The notes beneath the pieces are model-generated. The model ran no database searches, had not been told where the DNA came from, and saw only the letters and a list, made by a program, of their open reading frames with translations. A program made the translations under genes and the position numbers. From positions 45,511,271 through 45,575,270 of the forward strand of contig NC_132881.1 in assembly GCF_030463535.1 (NCBI RefSeq): 64,000 nucleotides of DNA. The letters are read 5' to 3'. The stretch is from Salminus brasiliensis. Lineage: Eukaryota; Chordata; Actinopteri; Characiformes; Bryconidae. Of this stretch, positions 50,591 through 62,692 are shown piece by piece (within the stretch, counting starts at the first letter, position 1; each line of letters begins with the position of its first letter).

Positions 50591-50635
50591 TGTAAGTCTT
50601 ATTGTCAACTTATTTTTTACACAAGGCTGGGACCA

Positions 50636-50912
50636 TTAATGAGGTCAGGATGTTGGATGATGATCACCACCCCACCTCACCCTCCCCAACTCTCCAACTC
50701 ATCCCAGAGAACACAGTTCCTCCACTGCTCCAGAGCTCCATGCTGGGGGGCTTTATACCTCTCTAGCCCACACCTGGCATTCATATTTATCTGCTCCAGA
50801 GAGTCCTATTCTATTGGCAGGGACTAGAAAAGCTATGTGTGTTCATTTGCAATGAGTGCAATGCTCAATGCATTCATTAAAAGGGGTGTCTACAAACATT
50901 TGGACATATAGG
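50636..50912 (+). mobile_element. MITE copy, partial
   Basis: Family body from 'gaggtcaggatgttggatga' to 'ggtgtctacaaacatttgga'. The left half is missing. It lies at the right edge of minisatellite block 1. Confidence 0.7.
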
Positions 50913-51689
50913 TTACAGCTTGAAAATAGAATATTAGACAAGCAGTTTCCTTCAATGCAAAGCAGGATGTGCTGTTTATGGCTTTGTGGACTCTGCAGTC
51001 AGTCTGTGTGTACTTAGTACAGCATATGGTCAGACGTATAGACAGTAAGGCTTGGTGTAGGAGGGACAGCAGTCTGAGGCTGGTTTTGTAGAATGTTTGA
51101 GGTTACGAAAGCAAGGCCTATACATGGGGCTGACAGACTGGAGCGTTTCCTCCAACAAGCATTTAGGGCTGGGTCATGAATGAAAGCCATGAATCTTATT
51201 TTTGAGCCTTATAGAAGTTCAAGCTGCATATAATACTTGATATTTTGCTGTTTGTATAATTATTTTCTTCTATTGTTTGGCAGATTATTATTTTTTTTAT
51301 TGTTGTGTGAACAGATTTCCTCACTTAGGTAACTTTAATGACTGTCAAGTGTTGGCCAAAAGTGTAAATACACATAATTTCATCATTTCAAGGCAAGGGC
51401 TGCTACATGTGGGACACTTTCTGAAGAAATCATCTGATATCTGAACTAAAATTTCTTATTTTGAGATTGAATAAAGAAATATAGTACATATTTAAGTATC
51501 TTAATCAATTGCTATATTATTTTCAAGCTTGTTTCAAGCATAATCCACCTTTGTAATAAGGGATGGTCGGTAGATTTCACCTCAAACCCACATGAAACAC
51601 CTAGAAATAGAAATACTCTATGGTAAATAATGAGACACCTGTGCACAGTTTCTCTTTTGCGTAAATATTTATGTGGTTGTATCTCAAGA

Positions 51690-51985
51690 ACTCAGAGTAC
51701 TTATTTTCTAGGTTCCAATGATTGTTATCTGCTTAATGTTCCCAAAGTTCGCACTGAATTCGGCAAGCGTTCCTTTATGCATTATGCACCCGCTACTTGG
51801 AATTCACTGCAGAACACTCTGAATCTGGAGGAACTTACTTCTCTTAAAAGATTCAGAAATCTTGTGAGGAACCTGGAATCAGTCTCTAATCGCTCCTGCT
51901 TTTGCTTAGTGTGAAAGTTTTTTATTCAACACAGTTGATCCAACTAGATTGTATTTTATATATTTAATTGTTGTTGTTTGGTGTT
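51690..51985 (+). pseudogene. LINE reverse-transcriptase ORF 3' end (L2/Rex1-like)
   Basis: A frame reads VPKVRTEFGKRSFMHYAPAT, WNSLQNTLNLEELTSLKRF, then RNLV and a stop at 51912-51914. This is the usual end of non-LTR retrotransposon ORF2 in fish (RTxxGKxxFxxxAPxxWNxLQ). It is 5'-truncated. Confidence 0.75.
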
Positions 51986-52035
51986 TCGTGGTGTAATTGT
52001 GAATTGTCTGGTTTAAATGTTAAAACTGATGTAGC

Positions 52036-52252
52036 ACTGTCGGCTTAGACGCTTAACAACAAGATGTAGTGCCATCTAGAGGAGAGCAGGACATTTGCTC
52101 AAATATGGAGATGCAAACCTGTGAAAGACCAACTTTAGGGTCTTCAGGATGTTGAGGAGCTCAGATTTGGCACCTAATAAATGGGCTTTATGAGTAAGAC
52201 ATCTAACTGAATTACACTGAAATATTAAATGAGGTTTTAGCTGGGCGAATAA
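52036..52252. repeat. Segmental duplication unit, copy 1
   Basis: 'cactgtcggcttagacgctt' through 'aatattaaatgaggttttag' matches 53298-53512 nearly base for base. It is followed directly by minisatellite block 2. Confidence 0.85.
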
Positions 52253-52261
52253 CCAACAGCT

Positions 52262-52655
52262 CCTAAGATGACTTTATGTGCGTTTGGGTTTATTCTAATG
52301 TTATATAGAGTTAATTACAGGTGGACACTCTCACTGACCATTGACTTTATGTTTATTTGGGTTTGTTCTAATGTTATATAGAGTTTATTTGTGTTTATTC
52401 TAATGTTATATAGAGTTAATTACAGGTAGACACTCTCACTGACCACTGACTTTATGTTTATTTGGGTTTATTCTAATGTTATATAGAGTTAATTACAGGT
52501 AGACACTCTCACTGACCACTGACTTTATGGTTATTTGGGTTTATTCTAATGTTATATAGAATTAATTATAGGTAGACACTCTCACTGACCATTGACTTTA
52601 TGTTTATTTGGGTTTATTCTAATGTTATATAGAGTTAATTACAGGTAGACATGTT
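52262..52655. repeat. ~73 bp minisatellite, block 2
   Basis: About five units of the same repeat as block 1. One unit is shortened near 52383-52410. Confidence 0.9.
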
Positions 52656-53297
52656 ACGTATTTTAGGCTGCTGGCTTGGCCAGGCTTCCCTTGGAAAAGA
52701 GATCATTGTGTATCAACGGGACCGACCTGATTAAATAAAAAATATATAAATAAAAACTAAAATAAGTTCATGTTCAGCGATATCAAATCTGTCATAAAAC
52801 TGAAATTGTAGAAATGCACTTCCTTCAGAAATCCTGCTTTTCTGTCGGTCAGTTCACCTCTCCTTTCCATATCTGAGATGACAGTCACACAGTGGTTTGG
52901 GTTACAGTGAATTGTTTCCTGCCTCTGATGGTACACTCTTAGCAACACAGGTTATATCTGGTAGTGAAAATGGTTCTTTTACTCAACAATAATGGAACCC
53001 TTTTTGGTGCTGTGCAGAATCATCCTCCTCAACATCCTGAAGACCCTAAAGTTGGTCTTTCATAGATGTGCATCTCCATATTTATAAAATATCATTTAAA
53101 AAACAATGTGCAACAGATTTCCCATCAAACAGATAAGATGTATCCAGGTAAACAATTGTTTAAGTGTTCAAATGATTATAGAACCATTACTAGAGAACCC
53201 TTGAAGAACCACATTTTTGAGAGTGTGCTGTAACAATGACTAGTAAGCAGCTGAAAGGACTGTACCCTATCCATAGAGATAGGTCATTACAGAGCAC

Positions 53298-53512
53298 TGT
53301 CGGCTTAGACGCTTAGCAGCAAGATGCAGTGCCATCTAGAGGAGAGCAGGAGATTTGCTTAAATAGGGAAAAGCAAACCTGTTAAAGACCAACTTTAGGG
53401 TCTTCAGGATGTTGAGGAGCTCAGATTTGACATATAATAAATGGGCTTTATGAAAAAGACATCTAACTGAATTACACTGAAATATTAAATGGGTTTGAGC
53501 TGGGCGAATGCT
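53298..53512. repeat. Segmental duplication unit, copy 2
   Basis: Second copy of 52036-52252, 1262 bp further right. It is followed after about 380 bases by minisatellite block 3. Confidence 0.85.
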
Positions 53513-53904
53513 GTGGGGTTATTTTGGGTAAATGAGAGAAACTACCCAGACAATCTGACTAACGTACACTGAAATAATCAACAAGTCCTAAGCTGATGAG
53601 GGTCATAGTCATATAATGTCATAATTTGATAATCATTTGTAATAAAACGGGCAGAACAAACAAACCCACTATAACGTTCTATTATTATGCCACACATTTA
53701 ATCAGGAAACGGAAGTAGCCAGTAAAGCCACAGTAAGACTGTTTGACCTCAACATCATCTTACCCAAAATAACAACCCTGTACTTTGGACTTGTACTGGG
53801 CCCAGTTGATACCTAGGGACTGTAAAAGAAAGCGTTAGCAGTAAATTAGCCTCAGTCATTCAGTTTATTCAGTCCATCTTTACAATAAATCATGTGAGCT
53901 GCTG

Positions 53905-55316
53905 GTGACTTTACGTTTATTTGTGTTTATTCTAATGTTATATAGAGTTAATTACAGGTAGACACTCTCACTGACCACTGACTTTATGCTTATTTGGGTT
54001 TATTCTAATGTTGTATAGAGTTAATTACAGGTAGACACTCTCAGTGATCACTGACTATGTTTATTAGGGTTTATTCTAATGTTATGTAGAGTTAATTACA
54101 GGTAGACGCTCTCACTGACCACTGACTTTATGTTTATTTGGGTTTATTCTAATGTTATATAGAGTTAATTACAGGTAGACACTCTCAGTGACCACTGACT
54201 TTATGTTTATTTGGGTTTATTCTAATGTTATATAGAGTTTTACAGGTAGACACTCTCAGTGACCACTGACTTTATGTTTATTTGGGTTTATTGTAATGTT
54301 ATATAGAGTTAATTACAGGTAGACACTCTCACTGACCACTGACTGTTTATTAGGGTTTATTCTAATGTTATATAGAGTTAATTACATGTAGACACTCTCA
54401 CTGACCACTGACTATGTTTATTTGGGTTTATTCTAATGTTATATAGAGTTAATTACAGGTAGACATTCTCACTGACCACTGACTTTATGCTTATTTGTCG
54501 TTATTCTTATGTTAAATAGAGTTAATTACAGGTAGACACTCACTGACCACTGACTATGTTTATTAGGGTTTATTCTAATGTTATATAGAGTTAATTACAG
54601 GTAGACAATCTCACTGACCACTTACTATGTTTATTTGGGTTTATTCGAATGTTATATAGAGTTAATTACAGGTAGACACTCTCACTGACCACTTACTTTA
54701 TGTTTATTTAGGTTTATTCCAATGTTATATAGAGTTAATTACAGATAGATACTCTTACTGACCACTGACTTTCTGTTTATTTGGGTTTATTCCAATGTTA
54801 TATAGAGTTAATTACAGATAGATACTCTTACTGACCACTGACTTTATGTTTATTTGGGTTTATTCTAATGTTATATAGAGTTAATTACAAGTAGACACTC
54901 ACTGACCACTGACTTCATGTTTATTTGGGTTTATTCTAATGTTATATAGAGTTAATTACAGGTAGACACTCTCACTGACCACTGACTATGTTTATTTGGG
55001 TTTATTCTAATGTTATATAGAGTTAATTACAGGTAGACACTCCCACTGACCACTGACTTTATGCTTATTAGGGTTTATTCTAATGTTATATAGAGTTAAT
55101 TACAGGTAGACACTCTCACTGACCACTGACTTTATGTTTATTTGTGTTTATTCTAATGTTATATAGAGTTAATTACAGGTAGACACTCCCACTGACCACT
55201 GACTTTATGTTTATTTGTGTTTATTCTAATGTTATATAGAGTTAATTACAGGTAGACACTCCCACTGACCACTGACTTTATGCTTATTAGGGTTTATTCT
55301 TATGTTATATAGAGTC
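53905..55316. repeat. ~73 bp minisatellite, block 3 (largest)
   Basis: Roughly 19 units of the repeat, with variants in 'ctcactgaccact' and 'tttatgtttatttggg'. It ends in a T homopolymer (55322-55341) about 180 bp left of the estimated sparcl1 transcription start. Confidence 0.92.
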
Positions 55317-55499
55317 CTGTCTTTTTTTTTTTTTTTTTTTACAGTTGTGGGCTGTAGTTGCTCCATATGCTGGAACGGATAAACACAAGCACCTGACAGT
55401 TTTCCCCCTCTAAAGTGGGCTATTCACTGTGCAAGCTGTATCTGTCTGTGCCCCTACAGTACACACCCCTCCCCACGTTGCCTCAGTGTTCTTTAGACA

Positions 55500-55656
55500 G
55501 TGCTGCGGGTCCCTGTGTGATTGTGTTGGAAGTGGGGAGGTGAGAGAGTGTAGTGCGAGAGCTAGCTGTTCACACACTGTCGTACTGACGAAGCGTCTGC
55601 TGAGCTGAGTTGAATCCAGTGTTCTGGTGGGTTTTTCTACAAGCTACAAACTCCAG
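55500..55656 (+). other. sparcl1: Non-coding exon 1 of sparcl1 (inferred)
   Basis: Sequence ending TACAAACTCCAG|GTACTT at 55656/55657 has a good donor. It lies 1.77 kb upstream of the start-codon exon, as expected for the 5'UTR exon of a SPARC/SCPP-type gene. The start near 55500 is a guess and I see no clear TATA box. Confidence 0.45.
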
Positions 55657-57426
55657 GTACTTTTCCTTATCCGTCTTATAGCTAAAAATCTTTGAATGGA
55701 TGAAATTCCACCAGTTTTTCAGAATATCTGTGATGGTAACTGCGTCTGTAACTAGTCAAAATGGTTAATGTTGATAATCTTCTAAAGAAAGTACGTTTTA
55801 TATATATTTATATATATTTCTTGCATAATTTGCAAGAAATATATATAACAGTATTTATATAATTACGTGATTATGATGTAAACTAAGTCATTCAGAGTCA
55901 TTTGCAAACTACCGAACCTGAACTGTTCACAGTGGTGGTGAATAGAACGAGACGTCTGAAGAGTTTAATGCCTCTAAAAGCTACATCACAAAAACCCATT
56001 ACAAATATGCTGCATGCACAAACACTCCCTGATTTTTTTATTAAAGATTAGCTTAAGAGATTAGCTTAAAAAATATATTTTTATATAAATGAATGGTGGA
56101 GAGGTGTATTCAGGGCATTAAATTGTCTGAAAAAACATACATTTCATATTTACTTATTTTTATCAACATTAAACAAATAAATAAAGCAGATTTATGTTAC
56201 TTTTAACTCTGTAACTATATTATTTTCATTCCTAGTCTTATGATATTGCTGTTTTCATAGTGAATTTGCTTAAAGGTCAGTCATATTATTTATTTATATA
56301 TTTGTTGTTTTTAATGAAAATATCTTTTGCTAAACATTAGATTTGTATTAGATTTCAACACAAAATCTTTCATAAATAGTTTTGACAAATATTTAAAGTG
56401 ATTTTAAAGGAGATTTCCTTAAAAAAACATAGAAAATCTCATTTATTTTAACTTGAAAAAACTATTGTCATCTTTCCTCATCTCTTGGCATGCAATATCT
56501 TCATCCCTTGGCTCCCGTTGTGGACTCCTGCCACAGAGGCATTGTCCTCCCAAACAGATCCAATAGTAGAGACATTGTCTGCTGGCCAGAGAGCCAAAAG
56601 TTTGTGTACGTAGTGGACTCTTTTCCAGTCTGGTAGCTTCTGATGTTTGCTTTGCTCCTCTGGATCTGAATGTGACTTTTGAGTGGGGCACATCCCCCAG
56701 GCCCGTTGCCACAACAACCGAGTGGGCCGCTTATGCCCCGGGTTATCATGGCGGGCGAACGGATGGCATGCTGATGAAGACTCTTCACCGTGAGAACGGC
56801 CAAGAGAGCTGTCAGTTCTCCATTCACTTATGCTGAGTTTTTTCTTTTTTTGAGACTTTTTGAGTCTCTTAGCCTGAAGACCCTCTGCACTGTGCAGACC
56901 ACCACGTAATCTGCCTTAGCTCAAGTGATTCAAGCCATCGGCCAACCACTACAGTACTTGAGTAGGTGAAGACTGGACTAGTGAAGAGTGAAGGCTCTAG
57001 AACTGGGCAACTTCGCAACCTCACTACCCCATTTTTCATTGATCCATTTCTGACCACTGGACCAATGCTGTCCAGATATTTTTGGGTGGTGGACTGCTCT
57101 CAGCCCAGCAGTGAGACTGACATGGCAGTAGCATTGCAGTGTGTATCAGATACAGCAGTGTTTCCCAAACATATTCAGCGGAGAGCAGCTCTATGGTGCG
57201 AAACTGCCAGTCATTAAGGGCTGGAGGACGCTGTGCAGCATGGTGAATCTACAAGAAAGGGGTTTCCAATAAAGTGGCCATTGAATATATTGACGAATAT
57301 ATCTGTGCATATGTTGTATGTAGAAGATTATAGAGTGAAGGCATATGTATGCATGTATTGATGTGGATTCTTTGATAAATCTGATCTGTGATGATGTGGT
57401 AAACTGTTTCTGACATCCTCTGACAG

Positions 57427-57482
57427 GCATGAAGGTTCGTCTTCTGTGCCTGTGCCTTTTGGCCTCAGCTTTAGCTCTGTCC
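57427..57482 (+). CDS. sparcl1: sparcl1 exon 2 (signal peptide)
   Basis: Acceptor GACAG, two untranslated bases, ATG 57429-57431, 18 codons, donor TCC|GTAAGT, phase 0. It parallels the SCPP gene exon 2 (18 codons, phase 0), consistent with shared ancestry. Confidence 0.92.
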
Positions 57483-58031
57483 GTAAGTAAACTGGGAATT
57501 TGCTACAGTTTTTAGACGCATTTTCAACCAGTAATGTCAAATAATCCCTCCTGTCTTCTGTGCTTAGTGTCACCGACCTGTTTCCTGATGCTCTGTGTCT
57601 GTACCAGGACTAGTTTTGGGTTCTGACATGCCTTCTCTTTTCTTCCTCCAGGTGCGATGTAAGCCTCGTGGAAAGCACGAGTCTCACCACAAGCAGACGC
57701 CTGTCTCCAAGTTTCCTAAGGAAAAGGTGCGTTTCATCACTGTTGCATCCCACACAATGCAGTTTGACACTTCACTCTCTGTGCTCCTGTTCTCTGGTCT
57801 TTGAGGCATATTTGAAGTTCTAGCCCTTCTCTAGTTCTGCACCTCCAGTCCAATTCACTACACAGATTCAGCTTCTTCTCTTTTCTTAAACTCGAGCTTG
57901 TAGACTCGAGGGTCATGAGCAGGGAAATCTCTGGACTATGCGGTTATCCAGGACTATGACTAGAGAACCTTCTTTTATTGATTACACACTTCAAACAATT
58001 AAACATGGGAGGTGGACCTACCAGGTCAAGT

Positions 58032-58084
<53 letters not shown>

Positions 58085-61000
58085 AGTTCTTATTATTAGA
58101 TTATTGTAAGAATATTATATTATATCTATTTTTCTTGTTTATGTGTGGAATTTATTAGTGGGAATTATCTTACTTATTATCTTGCTTGTTCAACGACTAG
58201 AAGCAAAGTACAATTTCAATACAAAATATTTTAAACAAGTAAAAAACTATCTATAACTATTTGATTGGTTAATATCTATAACAGATGAGAAAAATTACAA
58301 ATAAAGACCAGATCTATGATGTTTCCACACATAATTTGTAATAAACAGATCATATAAACATTGCACGTTTAAGATGGTAGTAACTGCAGGCTCCTGCAGA
58401 TGGCGCTGCACAAGGATAATCATCTATAGCATCGTTTTGGTCACTCTCAATGTCCTGAAAAGTGGCTCGATCTGCACTTGCTTGGGTTCTTCAGTGGGCA
58501 CCAGTTGGTCACTTTGCTTTTCTTGACTTGCTTCTTTTGTTCTGCGGGGTGCGGGGTGTGGGAGTTGTGGGATTTATAGATTGAGAAGCGGAGGTACAGT
58601 GCAGTGAGGGTCTCGTTGGATGTGTGGAAAATGGGTCGGAAAGCAGATACAGTTAATGATTGGCTAAAAGGAGTGATTGAAGCTTACGGTCATATAGGTC
58701 TACCAGCAGTGGCAGAAATCCCAGGCTACTGGGCTTAAAGAGATGTCCTATTCTATTGGCAGCATTTCTCTAAAGTAGCTGTGTGTACATTTGTGCATCT
58801 GTGCCATCCATGCATTCAGAAGGGGTGTCCACAAACATTTGGACACATTAAGTATTTGCAGTACATGAACTATTGTTGAAAGATTCTTTAGGGTACCAAA
58901 GTGGTTCTTTAGAGGCATCTCCTCAAATGTAATTAAGGTGTTTAATTAAATAATTTATTCTTAATCATTTTTCTTTTTCCTCCCAGAATCCTCCAGTCTT
59001 ACACGATGGAGACGATGCCATCTTACCAACTCTTTTCCCCTTTGAGGCCAGCAGTCCAGAACCAGAGGACGAGGCTGCTCTGGACATTTCCGACGGAGAT
59101 GACAGAGGCAGTCCTGTCCTGCTGAGTGAAGAGGCACTCACTAAACTCCTTCAGGCTTCTGAGGAGGAACAGCAGGACGTGGGGAAAGACCAGGAAGACG
59201 AGGATGAAGAAGGAAAGCTGGAGGAAGAGAAGAAAAAGAGCAAGGAGGAATCCAAAGTGAAGGGTGGAGAAGCACAGAAACAGAAGCAAGCAGAAGTGGA
59301 GGAACTGGGGAGTAGCACAGATTCAGAGATACCAGTGGATCTAGACTACGCTGCCGACAGCGAGGCTGTAGATCCCCAACCCTCAAAGTCAGAGGAGGCA
59401 GAACCTTCAGTTAGCAAAGCTAAGGAGGAAGAGGAAAAGAACATGGAGGATGAACTCCCCACGGCCATGGAAGACTACGATTCCCAGCAGCTCTCGGCAG
59501 AGGCTGAGGAAACCAAAGAAGCAAGCCAAAGAAAGCAAAGTGACCAACTGGTGCCCACTGAAGAACCCAAGGGAGGGCAGAACGAGCCACTTCAGGACAT
59601 TGAGAGTGACCAAAACTATGCTGATGAAGACAACGAGAGCAAGGAAGCTGAGCTCCAGGATGAGAAGAACAGTGTGGACAGTGCAGACAACAGTCTTCCC
59701 AGTGAAAAAGAAGTAGAGAAGGACACCAATGAAAGTCGCGGCCATGCTAAGGGCAAAGGCCAGAAGCAGAAGAAGACCCAGCGACTGAGGAAGATGCAAA
59801 GTGACCAGCCCTCAGTGGCTGAGGATCCATCAGAGCATGATCATAACCAAGAGAAAGAGCCAGAAAGCTCAGTAAACACACTGCAGAAAGCAAAGCGAAG
59901 GAAAAATGGGAAGTGGGTAAGATCTTTAGCCAGAATTTTTTTACTGAATGACATATTAAAGGAATGGTCAATAATTATCTTCTGATAGAGCATCCTTTGA
60001 TGATATTAGATTTGACATTTCAAATGAGTTATGACATATCTAAATTTTGTAAGCCATGCCCTGGACTCCTCCTCCTGGCCCTCAGGTCCCTTATACACCC
60101 CTACTTCTTAGTTCAACTCTGTGTATGTGTGAAGTTCCTGTAAGACTAGCACTGCTAGCATCTGTATTTTGGCAGTGGTGGCTCAGCAGATAGAGCACCT
60201 GTCTATTGATGACAGGGTTGTGGGTTCTATTACCCGGACTGGTCAAAACTGCCACTGTTGGACCTTTGAGCAAGGCCCTTAACCCCCTCTGCTCCCTGGG
60301 AGCTGCAGCGATGAGAGCCGCTGCCCACTGCTCGGGCATGTGTGTTCACTTGTCACTCGGATGGGTTAGGCGAGTCTCATCCTAAAAATACATGCTAGCT
60401 CATGCTCACTGTCTAAATCCATGGTATGTCTGCTGATGCTGCTCCCTTCCTAGGCTCCTATGGTAGGAATCAACCCTGTGCAGATTCGGACCACCGTGGA
60501 GCTGTTCCCCAGAACCAGGCCCGTGGTCCGGCCCACCCTGGGGGCAGACGGTCTGGAAGCTTCAGCCGGTGAGTGTGTGTTGTTTCAGACTTGTGTCTCT
60601 ACAGCCCCGAACTCTCATCAGGAATCTGCTGAACAGGGCTTTCTCTAACACGCACTGTCGCACCACGGCCAGGGGCTAGCCAAACAAACCCTCGCCCATC
60701 TCAGTGCCTGGGCTTAAGGAGTCAAAGAGAGTGCTGGTTGGGGTTTGTGTTCTGTCCAAACTGGCAGAGCCCAAAGAATGTCGGCCCACTCTGTTTATAG
60801 GCCAGCAAATGCTCTCTTTTTATAGTAAAGCTCATGAGAGATGACTTGTGGGCTCTGAGCTACGGTGAAGCTCTTGAACACTGGAAAGAGCGATCCACTG
60901 AATTAACCCGAACAGAATATCTACATTTAGTGCTTTAGTCTTTCTGTTAACTTGGCTATAACTGGCTATAAATGGCTATAATGCATCCAAATATACTAAA

Positions 61001-62610
61001 TGGACAAAAGTATTGGGACACCTGCTCATTCGTTTTGTTGTTTCTCCAGAAGAGTGTTGAAAAAGTGCTAATCCTGCTTTTGTTTGAGTAACTGTCTCCA
61101 CTGTCTGTGAAAGGCTTTCTAATAGATTTTGGAGGAGTACTGCTGTGAGGATTTGATTGTATTGAGTGTTAGTGAGGTCAAGATGTTGGCTGAATGATCA
61201 CCACCGCACCCCACCTCACCCTCAGCTCCCCAACTCAGTATCCCAAAAGTGCTGGATGGAGCTCCACCATCATTTCAGAGAACACCGTTCTTTCACTGCT
61301 CCACAGATCAATGCTGGGGGGCTGTATACCCCTCTAGCCCACGCCTGGTGTTAGGCAGCATGGTGGCAATAGGTTCAGGTTCATCTGCTCCAGTGAGTCT
61401 TATTCTATTGGCAGTACTTTTCTTCAGGGTTCAGACAAGCTGTGTGTGTGTGCACATCTGTGTCAGCAATGGGTACAACTTAAAGTAGCTGAATGCATTC
61501 ATTAGAAGGGGTGTCCACAAATATTTGGACTTGTATTTTAGAATGCAGAAATTTGAGGACACCTCAACACCTCATCTTATTTGGTCTCTTTCTGATGGTA
61601 GATGCTGTACTTTGACTTCAGCTGTGGTGAAAGATACCTGCAACCATTAAGAATATTTTAGGGTTGTTGGAGACGCCTTTGCTCATCTTGTGGTTTTGCT
61701 TTGGGGCTGAATTGGAGGATAACTTCACACCGATGGTTCTCTCTGCAGACCTGATGATGCGCTGCAGTCTGTGGGTGTCGTGTTTGGTGGCTGAGCTGCC
61801 CTACACTGTGATGGATGCGGTGACAGATTCTATGGTGGCGGTGTAGAACTGCACCATCAGCTCTTTGGGCAGGTTGAACTCTGCCTCTGCTGAGCTCTCT
61901 TGATATAGTGGACAGTGGAACAACTTATTTCCAAGTGACCTGAGATCTTCTTGAACCCCTTCCCAGACTCATCTGCATCATCAGCTTCTTTCTAAAGGCC
62001 TCAGAAAGCTCTCTGGATCTGGCCATGATGGTGATCTTCACCACTCACTTCAACCATCAATCAGGAGCAGAGCAGACTAAACGTCTGAGGTTTAAATAAG
62101 ACTCCAGACTTCTCCAGAATAATCCTCTCCAACCATGTTCTGATCATCTGCAGCTGATTCTAATTTTTTAACCTTAGAAGTAGTAATACATTTGGGGGGG
62201 TTCAAACTTTTACCTCACATGAAAATAACGTTTTACATTACAATTACAATTACATTTTGTAAATGTTGATTCCATTTGTAAGTTTGGTTCAGATTATCTC
62301 TGTCTATCATTATTGATCAATTGAAGATTGAGGTTTTCATTGGGTCTTCTAATTTCTTCACATGACTGTAGATCCATGTATCATTGTGCTTTCCGTCAGA
62401 ATATATTGTAGATTTATCTAGTTTAGGGGAAAAAAATTAATTAGTAAATATGAAATGTGAACATTTCATATGATTATATCACACACAGACCCATGTGAGG
62501 ACTTCCGCTGTAAGCGAGGGAAGGCATGCAAGCTAAATGAAGAGAGGAAACCGACATGTGTGTGTCAGGAACCTGCAGACTGCCCCCCAAGTTCCGCTGA
62601 GTTTGAACAT
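57429..62610 (+). CDS. sparcl1: sparcl1 (hevin, SPARC-like 1), 5' portion, runs off window
   Basis: Coding exons 57429-57482, 57652-57726, 58987-59916, 60454-60568 and 62489-62610, about 432 aa in the window. Residues 1-18 are MKVRLLCLCLLASALALS (signal peptide). 44-353 are a very acidic Glu/Lys/Ser region (SSTDSEIPVDLDYAADSE), typical of hevin. 354-391 contain INPVQIRTTVELFPRTRP. From 392 DPCEDFRCKRGKACKLNEER, KPTCVCQEPADCPPSS is the opening of the follistatin-like domain (human DPCENFQCKRGKVC...C.CQDPAACP). The Kazal and EF-hand exons must lie to the right. Known role: secreted collagen-binding matricellular protein and the presumed ancestor of the SCPP genes. The next gene leftwards is the SCPP gene, transcribed the other way. 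Confidence 0.93.
57652..57726 (+). CDS. sparcl1: sparcl1 exon 3
   Basis: 25 codons, VRCKPRGKHESHHKQTPVSK, FPKEK, between CTCCAG and AAG|GTGCGT, phase 0-0. A basic, His-rich mature N-terminus. Confidence 0.88.
58025..58080. repeat. (TA)n microsatellite in sparcl1 intron 3
   Basis: About 25 TA units. Confidence 0.9.
58745..58850 (+). mobile_element. MITE right-end fragment
   Basis: 'tgtcctattctattggcagc' to 'ggtgtccacaaacatttgga'. It is located in sparcl1 intron 3. Confidence 0.65.
58987..59916 (+). CDS. sparcl1: sparcl1 exon 4 (acidic domain)
   Basis: 310 codons, phase 0-0, between TCCCAG (ends 58986) and TGG|GTAAGA (59916/59917). It starts NPPVLHDGDDAILPTLFPFE and is dominated by Glu, Asp, Ser and Lys. 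It ends KAKRRKNGKW. Low-complexity acidic sequence is expected to bind calcium. Long frames on the opposite strand here are shadows. Confidence 0.92.
60171..60368 (+). mobile_element. tRNA-derived SINE in sparcl1 intron 4
   Basis: A-box 'ggctcagcagatagagcacc', B-box 'gggttgtgggttctattacc', body 'ctgccactgttggacctttg'. Same family as 36098-36340. Confidence 0.75.
60454..60568 (+). CDS. sparcl1: sparcl1 exon 5
   Basis: APMVGINPVQIRTTVELFPR, TRPVVRPTLGADGLEASA plus one base, between CCTAG and GCCG|GTGAGT. It is a linker between the acidic and follistatin-like regions. Confidence 0.9.
60993..61540 (+). mobile_element. MITE copy, full length, in sparcl1 intron 5
   Basis: Left end 'tactaaatggacaaaagtat' and right end 'ggtgtccacaaatatttgga', about 550 bp. 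The ends are approximate inverted repeats ending in TA. This is the most complete copy in the window. It has no open frame of note. Confidence 0.8.
61690..61905 (-). pseudogene. LINE reverse-transcriptase fragment (L2/Rex1-like)
   Basis: On the - strand, around 61900-61735, a frame reads EFNLPKELMVQFYTATIESV, TASITV, then a stop and TKHDTHRLQRIIRSAERTI. This matches the C-terminal part of fish LINE reverse transcriptases (FNLPQELLIQFYxAIIESV...RLQRxVRTAExII). It is in sparcl1 intron 5. Confidence 0.75.
61940..62225. repeat. Interspersed fish repeat
   Basis: 'ggatctggccatgatggtga', 'gactaaacgtctgaggttta', 'caaacttttacctcacatga' is a repeat I recognise from fish genomes. Its class is uncertain. 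It directly follows the LINE fragment. Confidence 0.5.
62489..62610 (+). CDS. sparcl1: sparcl1 exon 6 (start of follistatin-like domain)
   Basis: Acceptor ACACAG ends at 62488, and two bases complete Asp. It reads DPCEDFRCKRGKACKLNEER, KPTCVCQEPADCPPSSAEFE, H, with donor CAT|GTGAGT. The Cys pattern C-x4-C-x5-C-x10-C-x-C-x6-C matches the EGF-like part of SPARC-family follistatin modules. Confidence 0.95.
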
Positions 62611-62692
62611 GTGAGTAAACTGGTTATGTTTAAATGTTGATTCATCATTACTGTGACATGATGTCCACTATTTTGATTCCTATTTATGCTTT

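Noticed and set aside
59407-59799. Leu/Phe-rich - strand frame of 130 codons
   Set aside because: Antisense of the Glu/Lys-rich sparcl1 acidic exon, which makes a hydrophobic shadow. There is no splice or start support.
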